16,800 nt of DNA, from contig QEUW01000135.1 of the NCBI GenBank assembly GCA_003577005.1, forward strand, positions 1-16,800, written 5' to 3'. The DNA comes from Chloroflexota bacterium (GTDB taxonomy: Bacteria; Chloroflexota; Anaerolineae; Caldilineales; Caldilineaceae). The position numbers and the translations under genes were made by a program. Below are positions 1 through 6,282 of the stretch, piece by piece (the first letter of the stretch is position 1; each line of letters opens with the position of its first letter). The notes under the pieces are model-generated. The model worked only from the letters and a program-made list of their open reading frames with translations. It had not been told where the DNA came from and searched no databases.

Positions 1-1
1 G

Positions 2-439
2 GTCGATGGCGTGGCAAAGGATGGCAATCTGCTGCTCAATGTGGGTCCCAATGCCCGCGGCGAATTCGAGCCAAGAGCCGTCGAACGGCTGCGCGCCATT
101 GGCGAGTGGATGCGGCTCCACGGTCGCTCCATCTACGGGTGCGGCCCCAGCGATTTCACGCCGCCGCCTGACTGCCGTTACACCCAGCGCGGCAACCGGC
201 TCTATCTTCATCTCTTTGCCTGGCCCTTCCGCCATGTCCATTTGGAAGGACTGGGTGATCGTGTTGCATACGCTCAGTTGCTCAACGATGCTTCTGAGAT
301 GAAGATGAGCGTGATTGAGCCGCACCAGGCAGCGCAAAATACGACCATGGGTGGGCTGCCACCCAATACGCTGACGCTCGAACTGCCCATCCAGCCGCCG
401 CCTGTCGCGGTGCCTGTGGTTGAGTTGTTTCTGAAATAG
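2..439 (+). CDS. Alpha-L-fucosidase (GH29), C-terminal fragment
   Basis: The reading frame is open from the window edge, so the N-terminus and catalytic barrel lie upstream. The visible 145 residues begin VDGVAKDGNLLLNVGPNARG, which matches the conserved (S/A)K(G/D)GNLLLNVGP stretch at the end of the GH29 catalytic domain. The following E-RAVERLRAIGEWMRLHGRSIYG segment is also typical of the family. The remaining residues are beta-rich and correspond to the C-terminal beta-sandwich seen in GH29 enzymes. The family hydrolyses terminal alpha-linked L-fucose from glycans with retention of configuration. Nucleophile and acid/base residues are outside the window, so activity cannot be judged here. 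The stop is 13 nt before the histidine kinase start, so the two may be co-transcribed. Confidence 0.9.
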   Translation, partial: VDGVAKDGNLLLNVGPNARGEFEPRAVERLRAIGEWMRLHGRSIYGCGPSDFTPPPDCRYTQRGNRLYLHLFAWPFRHVHLEGLGDRVAYAQLLNDASEMKMSVIEPHQAAQNTTMGGLPPNTLTLELPIQPPPVAVPVVELFLK

Positions 440-452
440 AAGGAGAGTCTAC

Positions 453-2321
453 ATGTTCAGTGAGCCGGACGCCTACGCCCTGGCCGATTCGCTGCCGCTC
501 CTCATTTGGGTGGATGGCCCTGATAAGGCGACCATCTTTTTTAACAAGGCCTGGCTTGAGTTCACCGGACGCACGCTGGCAGAGGAGGTCAACGGAGGCT
601 GGACAGCGTTGCTCCACTCAGATGATGCTCCCCGGGTCTACGAGGCGTACGACCGCGCCTATGAGGCGCGTACACCATTCGAAGTAGAGTACCGGTTGCG
701 GCGTCATGACGGCGTCTATCGCTGGCTCCTGGACCGGGGTACACCGAGTTATGGCCCTGACGGTTCCTTTCTAGGCTATGCAGGCGGCTGCGTCGATATC
801 ACCGAGCGCATCGAAGCCCAAGAAGCCTTGCGGCAAAGCGCCGTACGCTTTCAGGCGCTACTGGAGGCGATTCCGGACAACATTGCACATATGGATGGCG
901 GCGGCAATTATTTGGATGCACACCTTTCCGGTGACCCCCCCTTCCCCTACCCGGCGGAATATCTCGTTGGGCGTAATTTGCGCGAGGTGATGCCGGCCGA
1001 AACGGCCGAGCTTGTTCTCGCTGCGCAACGGCGAGCTATTGACACGGGCCAGATTCAGAGCCTGGAATACAAGCGTGCGATCAACGGCGTTGAGTACGCG
1101 TTGGAATCGCGTATCGCCAGGATTGGTGAAGACGAGATCGTCGCACTGGTGCGCAATATCACGGAACGAAAACAGACCGAAGAGCTCTTGCTGCGAGCGC
1201 AACGGCACGAGAGTATCAGCACCCTCGCCAGCGGCATTGCCCACGATTTCAACAACCTGCTCACTGGGGTCTTAGGCCAGGTCTCGCTGGCGCTCAAAAA
1301 GCTGCCAGCCAAACACTCTGCCCGCTCCAATCTGGAAAAGGCCATCGACTCCACCCAACGGGTCGCTAATCTGACCCGGCAACTGTTGGCCTACAGCGGC
1401 CAGGGCGCCTTTCAGGTGGAGATGATCAACTTGAATGAGTTGATTATGGATAGCTTTGGTCTGTTCGAGACGGTGTTACCCAAAGGCGCCGGTCTTCAGC
1501 TTGAACTGGAGGCGGACCTCCCGGCTGTTGCAATGGATCGCGGACAGGCGCAGCAAGTGATCATGAATCTGATGCTCAACGCTGCCGATGCCATTGCTGC
1601 CGGCAGTGGCTCCATCACAATTCGGACTTGTGAGCGTGACCTTGAGCAAGAGCAAGATGTTGAGGATCCGACGCCGGGACGGCTGCCAGCCGGCTGTTAC
1701 ATTGCCCTCACCGTAGCCGACAGCGGCATCGGGATGAGCCAGGCCACCGTGGCCCGTATCTTCGACCCCTATTTTACCACCAAAGTGGACGGCAGCGGCC
1801 TGGGGCTCTCGGCGACGCTGGGAATCGTTCGGCAGGCGGGCGGCGCTATCCAGGTGCAGAGCGAGCCGGGTCGCGGCACGCAGATGTCTGTCTTCTTACC
1901 CGCCTTTGCCGTGCCAACGCCCGAACCGGCTGTTGAAACCAAACCTGCCAACAGTGTGCAAGGTGCTGTCTTGGTCGTTGATGACGAACCGTTTGTGCGC
2001 GAGGTTGTCAGCGATATCTTGACCCAACAAGGGATGCGGGTGATTGCAGCTCGTGACGGTTACGAAGGGTTAGAGCAATTCAAGACCTATCGTACTGAAA
2101 TTGACCTCATCTTGCTGGACATGAAAATGCCGGGCATGAACGGCGAGCAGGTTTACCATGCTGTGCGCGCCATCGACGCCAATTGCAAGGTGATTCTCTC
2201 TTCGGGCTATCTCGATACCGACGCCACGACCCAACTCAGCCAGCGCCCCTTTACCAGCTTTTTGCCCAAGCCCTATGATCTGGAAGCATTGGTCACCAGC
2301 GTACAGGCAATGCTAATGTAA
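453..2321 (+). CDS. PAS-PAS hybrid sensor histidine kinase with C-terminal receiver domain
   Basis: The protein has 622 residues and no membrane segments, so it is a cytosolic sensor. A PAS domain (about 8-120, ending DITERIEAQEALRQS) is followed by a second PAS (about 128-240, ending NITERKQTEELLLRAQ). The dimerisation/phosphoacceptor helix has GIAHDFNN with His264. The HATPase domain shows the N-box around Asn372-Asn376, DSGIG at 423-427, FDPYFTTK at 437-444 and GSGLGLSA at 447-454. The C-terminal receiver (about 503-622) has the acidic pair Asp510/Asp511, phosphoacceptor Asp556 in LLDMKMPGMNG, Ser584 and Lys606, so every key residue is present. The start is supported by AAGGAGAG a few bases upstream. 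No DNA-binding response regulator or obvious target is adjacent. The signal sensed cannot be read from the sequence. Confidence 0.95.
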   Translation: MFSEPDAYALADSLPLLIWVDGPDKATIFFNKAWLEFTGRTLAEEVNGGWTALLHSDDAPRVYEAYDRAYEARTPFEVEYRLRRHDGVYRWLLDRGTPSYGPDGSFLGYAGGCVDITERIEAQEALRQSAVRFQALLEAIPDNIAHMDGGGNYLDAHLSGDPPFPYPAEYLVGRNLREVMPAETAELVLAAQRRAIDTGQIQSLEYKRAINGVEYALESRIARIGEDEIVALVRNITERKQTEELLLRAQRHESISTLASGIAHDFNNLLTGVLGQVSLALKKLPAKHSARSNLEKAIDSTQRVANLTRQLLAYSGQGAFQVEMINLNELIMDSFGLFETVLPKGAGLQLELEADLPAVAMDRGQAQQVIMNLMLNAADAIAAGSGSITIRTCERDLEQEQDVEDPTPGRLPAGCYIALTVADSGIGMSQATVARIFDPYFTTKVDGSGLGLSATLGIVRQAGGAIQVQSEPGRGTQMSVFLPAFAVPTPEPAVETKPANSVQGAVLVVDDEPFVREVVSDILTQQGMRVIAARDGYEGLEQFKTYRTEIDLILLDMKMPGMNGEQVYHAVRAIDANCKVILSSGYLDTDATTQLSQRPFTSFLPKPYDLEALVTSVQAMLM

Positions 2322-2338
2322 GCAGACCCGGCGCAGCC

Positions 2339-2932
2339 ATGAAAGGTCTACCAGCAGCGATGCGCCTGGTGGTTGATTGCCAGCCCGCTAGGCCGGAACG
2401 CTACCGCTACCACCTGCGCGTGCAGGTCGGCGATGGACCTGCTTTGACGGTGATCCAAAAGAACCCCTCATTGGCCGATAGTGCCCGTCGCGACCCGACA
2501 GTAGGGAAAGTCGAAGCGTGGGCGCGCCGGCGTGGCTATGGCCTGGTCACTTACGTCAACCTCTTTGCCTGCCGCTCACCTCACCCGGTAACACTCAACC
2601 GGTTTTCCTACGAGGAAGCTGTTGGTCCCCAAAACGATGCTGCAGTCCAGGCTGCATTGCAACAACAGAGCTTGCTTATCGCAGCCTGGGGTAATCCCAA
2701 TGGCATCGACTCCCTGCGCTACATCCAGCGTATCGCTGAGGTGTTGGCGCTCCTGCGGGACAACACTGACCGGCAGCTATATGTCGTCGGTGGCTGGACA
2801 AAAGCTGGCCACCCCCGCCACGGGCTGCACTGGAATGGCGCCGCAGCGCTTCTAGAATGGGGGATAGGGAGTAGGGAGCACGGAACGGTCCCCATCCCCT
2901 ATTCCCCCAAACTCTCAAGCACCGGCTCATAG
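2339..2932 (+). CDS. DUF1643 domain protein
   Basis: This 197-residue protein matches the DUF1643 pattern: RYRYHLRV near the start, then QKNPSLADSARRDPTV (family LNPSTAD...DPT), WARRRGYGLVTYVNLFACRS, the VGPQND box, LLIAAWGNP, and the terminal WTKAGHPRHGLHW. The biochemical role of DUF1643 is unknown to me. The gene starts 17 nt after the histidine kinase stop and has no clear Shine-Dalgarno; Met8 at 2360 is a possible alternative start. After about residue 173 the family pattern stops, and the last ~24 residues are mostly encoded by a heptad-repeat hairpin. That tail is probably an acquired extension. The gene is convergent with the minus-strand gene at 2899-3786 and overlaps it by 34 bp. 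Confidence 0.8.
   Translation: MKGLPAAMRLVVDCQPARPERYRYHLRVQVGDGPALTVIQKNPSLADSARRDPTVGKVEAWARRRGYGLVTYVNLFACRSPHPVTLNRFSYEEAVGPQNDAAVQAALQQQSLLIAAWGNPNGIDSLRYIQRIAEVLALLRDNTDRQLYVVGGWTKAGHPRHGLHWNGAAALLEWGIGSREHGTVPIPYSPKLSSTGS
2860..2908. repeat. Heptad repeat cluster A forming a hairpin at a convergent gene end
   Basis: Seven consecutive 7-nt units are visible: GGGGATA, GGGAGTA, GGGAGCA, CGGAACG, GTCCCCA, TCCCCTA, TTCCCCC. The first half is G-rich and the second half is its imperfect reverse complement. TGGGGGATAGGGAGTAGGGA at 2858 can therefore pair with the C-rich arm ending at 2909, with one bulge and a few mismatches. It lies inside the 3' end of the DUF1643 gene and holds the stop codon of the opposing gene (2899-2901). 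It may act as a bidirectional terminator for the convergent pair, although there is no clear T-tract. It has the same 7-nt periodicity as clusters at 3912, 6231 and 10473. Confidence 0.75.
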
Positions 2933-3786
2933 CGGCAGCGGCAGCCGCGGGGAGATGAACACTCGCGGTGGGGCAGCTCTGGGACGCGAGCGACCAAGAA
3001 CTGTTTGCCGAGCAACGCACGGCAATGGTCGCAGGTAAACGCATCGGCAGGGCCGGCGATTTCGATACGACGCACGTGGTCGCCACCTTTGCAGCGTTGC
3101 CAGGTTTCCTGGTTGTCCACATAGAGCGCCAGTTGGTAGGCTTTCCAAAACGCGGCCTCGACGCCATCCATACCCGGCTGCGCCAGCTCCTGCTGCACGG
3201 AGGTGGGGACTTCTGCCGCTGGCAGACGCCAGTAGGCGCCCCAGAGATGTTGTTCGGCAGCGTAGAGTTTGAGCCAGTCCACCGTCTCCTTGCTCAACCC
3301 GTCGAGCAACCAGTGGTCGAGATAGAGGATGCGGCGGGTGAGTGCGCTGTGGCTTAACTGCGGCTCCTCACCGGTCCAGGCGGCTTTGCCCAGCGGCTGG
3401 CGCGCCTCGTAGGCGCGGCGGATCGCCAGCGCCTCGCCTGCATCACGCTCAACAAGGGCCTGGCGCACCTTAGGCATTACTTCCGCCTTTTCGGTTGCAA
3501 GCCGCTGTTCGTAGGACATAACAAATGGGCCGGCTACCGGTGTAATCTGCCAACCCGCCGGCGTTTCGACCAGCCAGCCTTCCTTCTGAAAGAGAGCCAG
3601 CTGGTCACCGTACGAGCGTGGCAGCACCCGATTCCAGCGTTGTTGCTCGCCCGCTTCATGGGGCGGTCGTGGCTGTACAAAGCTCGCCAGCAATTCGATC
3701 TGCGCATACTCTGCCTTGACTGGCGAGCGGGCGAGCCCTTGCCCGTCGAGCTTTGGCCCGCCAAACAGTTTCCGCAAAAAGCTCAT
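2899..3786 (-). CDS. Hypothetical protein with C-terminal cysteine cluster (CxxC...C...CxC)
   Basis: I do not recognise this 295-residue protein. The start is supported by AAAGGA just upstream of ATG on the minus strand. Residues about 58-95 (DQLALFQKEGWLVET...ITPVAGPFV) could form a small winged-helix-like unit; this is a weak impression. Residues 96-130 are a charged helix. The central part has many Trp and Tyr residues. The C-terminus carries Cys252-x2-Cys255 in FTCDHCRALLGKQF and then Cys276, Cys282 and Cys284 in LPHREC...GCRCRYE. The arrangement CxxCxxLxGK...P.LPH..C...CRC resembles the cysteine region at the end of MuF-like phage head proteins and suggests metal binding. There are no phage genes nearby. 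The final residues (LGE and stop) are encoded by heptad cluster A. Confidence 0.7.
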   Translation of the reverse strand: MSFLRKLFGGPKLDGQGLARSPVKAEYAQIELLASFVQPRPPHEAGEQQRWNRVLPRSYGDQLALFQKEGWLVETPAGWQITPVAGPFVMSYEQRLATEKAEVMPKVRQALVERDAGEALAIRRAYEARQPLGKAAWTGEEPQLSHSALTRRILYLDHWLLDGLSKETVDWLKLYAAEQHLWGAYWRLPAAEVPTSVQQELAQPGMDGVEAAFWKAYQLALYVDNQETWQRCKGGDHVRRIEIAGPADAFTCDHCRALLGKQFLVARVPELPHRECSSPRGCRCRYEPVLESLGE

Positions 3787-3911
3787 ATCCTTTCACCTTC
3801 CCCCAGCGTTCGCAGCCCAGGCATCGCAGGCTCGGATGCCACTGGTTCGGCAAAGTCTTGTTGTTCACAGAGTGGGCCTAAAACGTGTTGTGGCTGCCCC
3901 GCAGAAGCTGA

Positions 3912-3991
3912 CCGTTAACAATTGACAACCATTAACAATTGACCGTTGTCAATGATCATAGGCCCCAACGGTGAACGATGAACCATTGCGT
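3912..3991. repeat. Heptad repeat cluster B
   Basis: The sequence reads as 7-nt units: CCGTTAA, CAATTGA, a 3-nt CAA break, CCATTAA, CAATTGA, CCGTTGT, CAATGAT, then looser units ending GTGAACG, ATGAACC, ATTGCGT. TTAACAATTGAC occurs twice, at 3915-3926 and 3932-3943. ATTGACAAC (3921-3929) is perfectly complementary to GTTGTCAAT (3945-3953), giving a 9-bp stem. The unit CAATTGA is shared exactly with cluster C at 6245. Function is unknown; the position between divergent genes allows a regulatory or purely parasitic reading. Confidence 0.7.
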
Positions 3992-4010
3992 AGACCGTAA
4001 GTTTATCTAC

Positions 4011-4039
4011 TTCAAGGCTTTGCCCAACTGTGTTATGCT
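4011..4039 (+). promoter_or_regulatory. Candidate promoter for the phosphatase-led operon
   Basis: TTCAAG (4011-4016) and TATGCT (4034-4039) are separated by 17 bp, matching the sigma-70 boxes at 3/6 and 4/6 positions. Transcription would start about 55 nt before the ATG at 4102. The match is modest and other weak boxes exist in this gap. Confidence 0.3.
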
Positions 4040-4101
4040 TCGTTAGATATTGTCGCTCAATCATTTTGCAATGATCACACCGGAAAAGCAAGTTTGCGCG
4101 C

Positions 4102-4743
4102 ATGAGCGGGACCACGACCTATCTGCTATTGATCCGTCACGGTGAAAACGACTGGGTCGGCACTGACCGGCTGGCGGGGCGCACACCAGGCGTACATCTG
4201 AACGAGAAGGGAAAGGAACAGGCAGCCGCGCTGGCAAGCCTGTTGAAACACCAACCGATCACAGCTATTTATTCAAGCCCTTTGGAGCGCTGTCTCGAAA
4301 CCGCCCAACCCCTGGCGGATGCGTTGGCGCTACCGGTAATCGTAGAGGAGGGGCTGTTGGAAGTGGATTACGGCGAGTGGCGCGGCGGCAATTTGAAGGA
4401 ACTCGCCAAGCTGGCCGAGTGGCGGATGGTGCAGCACTACCCTAGCGTCTTTCGTTTTCCGCAAGGAGAGACGTTGCGCGAAGTGCAGCAGCGTGCTGTT
4501 AGCGCCATCGAACGTCTGCGCCAGCACCACCCCAACCAGGTGGTCGCCCTCTTTAGCCATGGGGATGTCATCCGCACCGTATTGGCCCACTATTTGGGTA
4601 CGCCGCTCGATCTCTTTCAGCGCATTATCATCAACACCGGGGCGGTCAGCCTGTTGGCTTTTGGTGATGATGTACCCGGGGTGCTCGCTGTCAACCACCT
4701 TTCGCCACTGCCGGTGTTGGAGATCAAGCGCAAAGAGGAGTAG
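4102..4743 (+). CDS. Histidine phosphatase family protein, MSMEG_4193-like putative phosphomutase
   Basis: The protein has 213 residues of the histidine phosphatase (phosphoglycerate mutase-like) superfamily. The signature LIRHGEN places the phospho-accepting His at 13, with Arg12 beside it. [14 protein letters not shown] supplies Arg63, LLEVDYGEW gives Glu87, and FSHGDVIR gives the second catalytic His at 153, so the catalytic set is complete. The spacing [26 protein letters not shown] and the order of neighbours point to the MSMEG_4193 subfamily, whose physiological substrate is unknown. It heads a same-strand run with DUF3090, a SCO1664-type protein and a sugar nucleotidyltransferase, so a small phosphorylated metabolite is a likely substrate (inference). 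No Shine-Dalgarno is obvious before the ATG. Confidence 0.85.
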   Translation: MSGTTTYLLLIRHGENDWVGTDRLAGRTPGVHLNEKGKEQAAALASLLKHQPITAIYSSPLERCLETAQPLADALALPVIVEEGLLEVDYGEWRGGNLKELAKLAEWRMVQHYPSVFRFPQGETLREVQQRAVSAIERLRQHHPNQVVALFSHGDVIRTVLAHYLGTPLDLFQRIIINTGAVSLLAFGDDVPGVLAVNHLSPLPVLEIKRKEE

Positions 4744-4816
4744 GATAAGATAGTAGCTTGCCCTATGGGTGCGCTCTGTGGTAGATTATTGGGCGGAGAG
4801 TGAATCGAGTCGAAGT

Positions 4817-5368
4817 ATGGCTAACTTTGCGTACGATCTGAATCCGGTTCAATTTATTGTGGCCGATGCCGTAGGGGAACCTGGCCAGCGTACCTTCTTT
4901 TTGCAGGCCCGCGCTCGTGGCCGATTGGTGAGCGTCGTGCTCGAAAAGCAGGAAGTTGGCCAACTCGCCATTGCAGTGCTGCAACTGCTGGAGGAACTTG
5001 AGCGGCAGTATCCCCATCTGCCTGAGACAAAATCAGCCAAACAGCTGCTCGAACCCGAAGAGCCGTTTGACCCGATCTTCCGCGTCGGCCAGTTGAGCAT
5101 CGGTTATGACGAAACAGAAGATATGGTCTGGTTGGTAGCCAAAGCCCTGGTTGTCAACGAGGAGGGCGAAGTGACCGACCCCAGCAGCGACGATGTGCCA
5201 GCGGTTCGTTTTGTGGCGACGCGCGACCAGATGCGCGCCATGGGCGAACATGCGCTCGAAGTTCTCTCCAAGGGGCGCCCTGTCTGCCCGCTCTGTGGCC
5301 GCCCTATCGACCGCACCGGTCATTTTTGCGCTCGCACCGATGGCCACGCCTTGTCGATTATCTTCTAA
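4817..5368 (+). CDS. DUF3090 family protein with C-terminal zinc-ribbon-like motif
   Basis: The 183-residue protein matches the DUF3090 pattern: a start like [20 protein letters not shown], the core [13 protein letters not shown], and [16 protein letters not shown]. It then has [21 protein letters not shown] and a C-terminal [15 protein letters not shown] with Cys157, Cys160, His169 and Cys171, a likely metal site. I chose ATG 4817 because the family begins at this point. An upstream in-frame GTG at 4769 would add 16 residues that fit no family pattern. The molecular function of DUF3090 is not known. It lies 73 bp after the histidine phosphatase and 85 bp before the PI-kinase-like gene, the order in which these families are also found in Actinobacteria. 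Confidence 0.88.
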   Translation: MANFAYDLNPVQFIVADAVGEPGQRTFFLQARARGRLVSVVLEKQEVGQLAIAVLQLLEELERQYPHLPETKSAKQLLEPEEPFDPIFRVGQLSIGYDETEDMVWLVAKALVVNEEGEVTDPSSDDVPAVRFVATRDQMRAMGEHALEVLSKGRPVCPLCGRPIDRTGHFCARTDGHALSIIF

Positions 5369-5453
5369 ACCACAGATGGGCCTGGTTGCGCGCCCTCTCT
5401 GCATGTCGATGAACCAGATTGATACCTGAGCACATTTGACCAGAGGTGAATCC

Positions 5454-6230
5454 GTGACCTCATCTGTTCCGCCTTCCCCCGACCAACAGGAAGAATCGAT
5501 TGCCCTGAACGAAGCGGATGTCGTCGCCGCGCTCCGCACCGGCAAAATCGCCGAAAAAGGCATGATGCCGTACAGCTCAAACACGAGCTTCCTCGTCTTT
5601 ATCCAATCGAATCAGTTGACACTTCCCGCCGTTTACAAACCGCAGCGCGGCGAAAACCCACTGTGGGACTTTGAGTGGGGCACTCTCTGCCATCGCGAGA
5701 CAGCCGCCTATCTTGTCAGCAGCGCGCTAGGGTGGAGCCTGGTGCCCCCCACGGTGCTGCGCACCGGGACGCGCGGGTTGGGCAGTATCCAGTTCTATAT
5801 CGACCACGACTCCGACGTCCATTACTTTACCGTACAGTCGGATGCGCGCTATGCCCATAGCCTGCGACGACTTGCCCTCTTTGATTTCATCATCAACAAT
5901 GCGGACCGCAAGAGCGGCCACTGCCTCATCGATGGGCAACAACGACTTTGGGCCATCGACCACGGGATCTGTTTTCACACCGATTACAAACTGCGCACCG
6001 TCATCTGGGAATTTAGCGGCGAATCGCTCGAACCTGAACTCCTGACCGATCTCCAGAAGTTGTGCCAACAGTTGGCAAATGAACAAAGTCCCTTGTCGCG
6101 CCAGTTGTGCGCCCTGCTTAGCGAGGCTGAAAACGCCGCGTTACTGGCGCGGGTGCGCCATCTGGTCCGCACCGAAGAGTACCCGTCCCCGCAACCACAC
6201 CGGCGCAACTACCCGTGGCCGCCCGTGTAA
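5454..6230 (+). CDS. SCO1664 family protein, PI3/4-kinase-like fold
   Basis: The protein has 258 residues from GTG 5454, which is preceded at good spacing by AGAGGTGA; an in-frame TTG at 5436 lacks such a site. Distant kinase-like motifs are visible. [10 protein letters not shown] has Lys62 as candidate ATP-binding lysine, [16 protein letters not shown] has Asp151 in the catalytic-loop position, and [10 protein letters not shown] has Asp169 in the metal-binding position. These agree with the known weak similarity of the family to phosphatidylinositol 3/4-kinases and HipA-like kinases. The true phosphoacceptor is unknown. The gene follows DUF3090 and a histidine phosphatase, suggesting a paired phosphorylation/dephosphorylation module (inference). 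Its TAA stop falls at the outer edge of heptad hairpin C. Confidence 0.85.
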   Translation: MTSSVPPSPDQQEESIALNEADVVAALRTGKIAEKGMMPYSSNTSFLVFIQSNQLTLPAVYKPQRGENPLWDFEWGTLCHRETAAYLVSSALGWSLVPPTVLRTGTRGLGSIQFYIDHDSDVHYFTVQSDARYAHSLRRLALFDFIINNADRKSGHCLIDGQQRLWAIDHGICFHTDYKLRTVIWEFSGESLEPELLTDLQKLCQQLANEQSPLSRQLCALLSEAENAALLARVRHLVRTEEYPSPQPHRRNYPWPPV

Positions 6231-6272
6231 TGGTTAATGGTTAACAATTGATCATTAACCATTAACCATTGA
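6229..6272 (+). repeat. Heptad repeat cluster C: perfect 16-bp hairpin upstream of a ribosome-binding site
   Basis: Six exact 7-nt units run from 6231 to 6272: TGGTTAA, TGGTTAA, CAATTGA, TCATTAA, CCATTAA, CCATTGA. AATGGTTAATGGTTAA (6229-6244) is perfectly complementary to TTAACCATTAACCATT (6255-6270), with a 10-nt loop. The left arm starts inside the TAA stop of the SCO1664-type gene, and the right arm ends directly at the Shine-Dalgarno of the next gene. In RNA the stem is A/U-rich and could modulate translation or mark a processing or termination point. No T-tract follows, so a simple intrinsic terminator is unlikely. Confidence 0.85.
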
Positions 6273-6279
6273 AGGAGGT
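6271..6279 (+). promoter_or_regulatory. Strong Shine-Dalgarno abutting hairpin C
   Basis: GAAGGAGGT is a near-perfect anti-16S match, 3 nt before ATG 6283 with the core GGAGG well placed. It begins on the base after the 16-bp stem, so pairing in the hairpin leaves the site just exposed. It fixes the start of the nucleotidyltransferase gene. Confidence 0.9.
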
Positions 6280-6282
6280 CGT

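Larger units (their letters stand above)
3787..4101. other. Divergent intergenic region (315 bp)
   Basis: This gap separates the divergent 295-residue hypothetical gene (minus) and the histidine phosphatase gene (plus). The first ~120 bp hold the minus-strand Shine-Dalgarno and no recognisable motif otherwise. The middle holds heptad cluster B (3912-3991), which is clearly richer in A and T than the genes on either side. The last ~90 bp contain a candidate plus-strand promoter at 4011-4039. I see no tRNA or other known RNA gene, and no small ORF with convincing coding character. Confidence 0.7.

Noticed and set aside
3912..3991. Possible CRISPR or iteron array
   Set aside because: The units are 7 nt without spacers and the sequence drifts between units; there are no cas, rep or dnaA genes and no DnaA-box pattern.
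4325..4700. Minus-strand ORF of 122 codons inside the histidine phosphatase gene
   Set aside because: It is antisense to the catalytic domain and has no independent ribosome-binding site or motif.
4769..4816. In-frame GTG upstream start for the DUF3090 gene
   Set aside because: The added 16 residues match nothing and the family begins at the MANFAYD position.
5033..5584. 183-codon minus-strand ORF across the DUF3090/SCO1664 junction
   Set aside because: It is antisense to two recognisable proteins and has no family signature.
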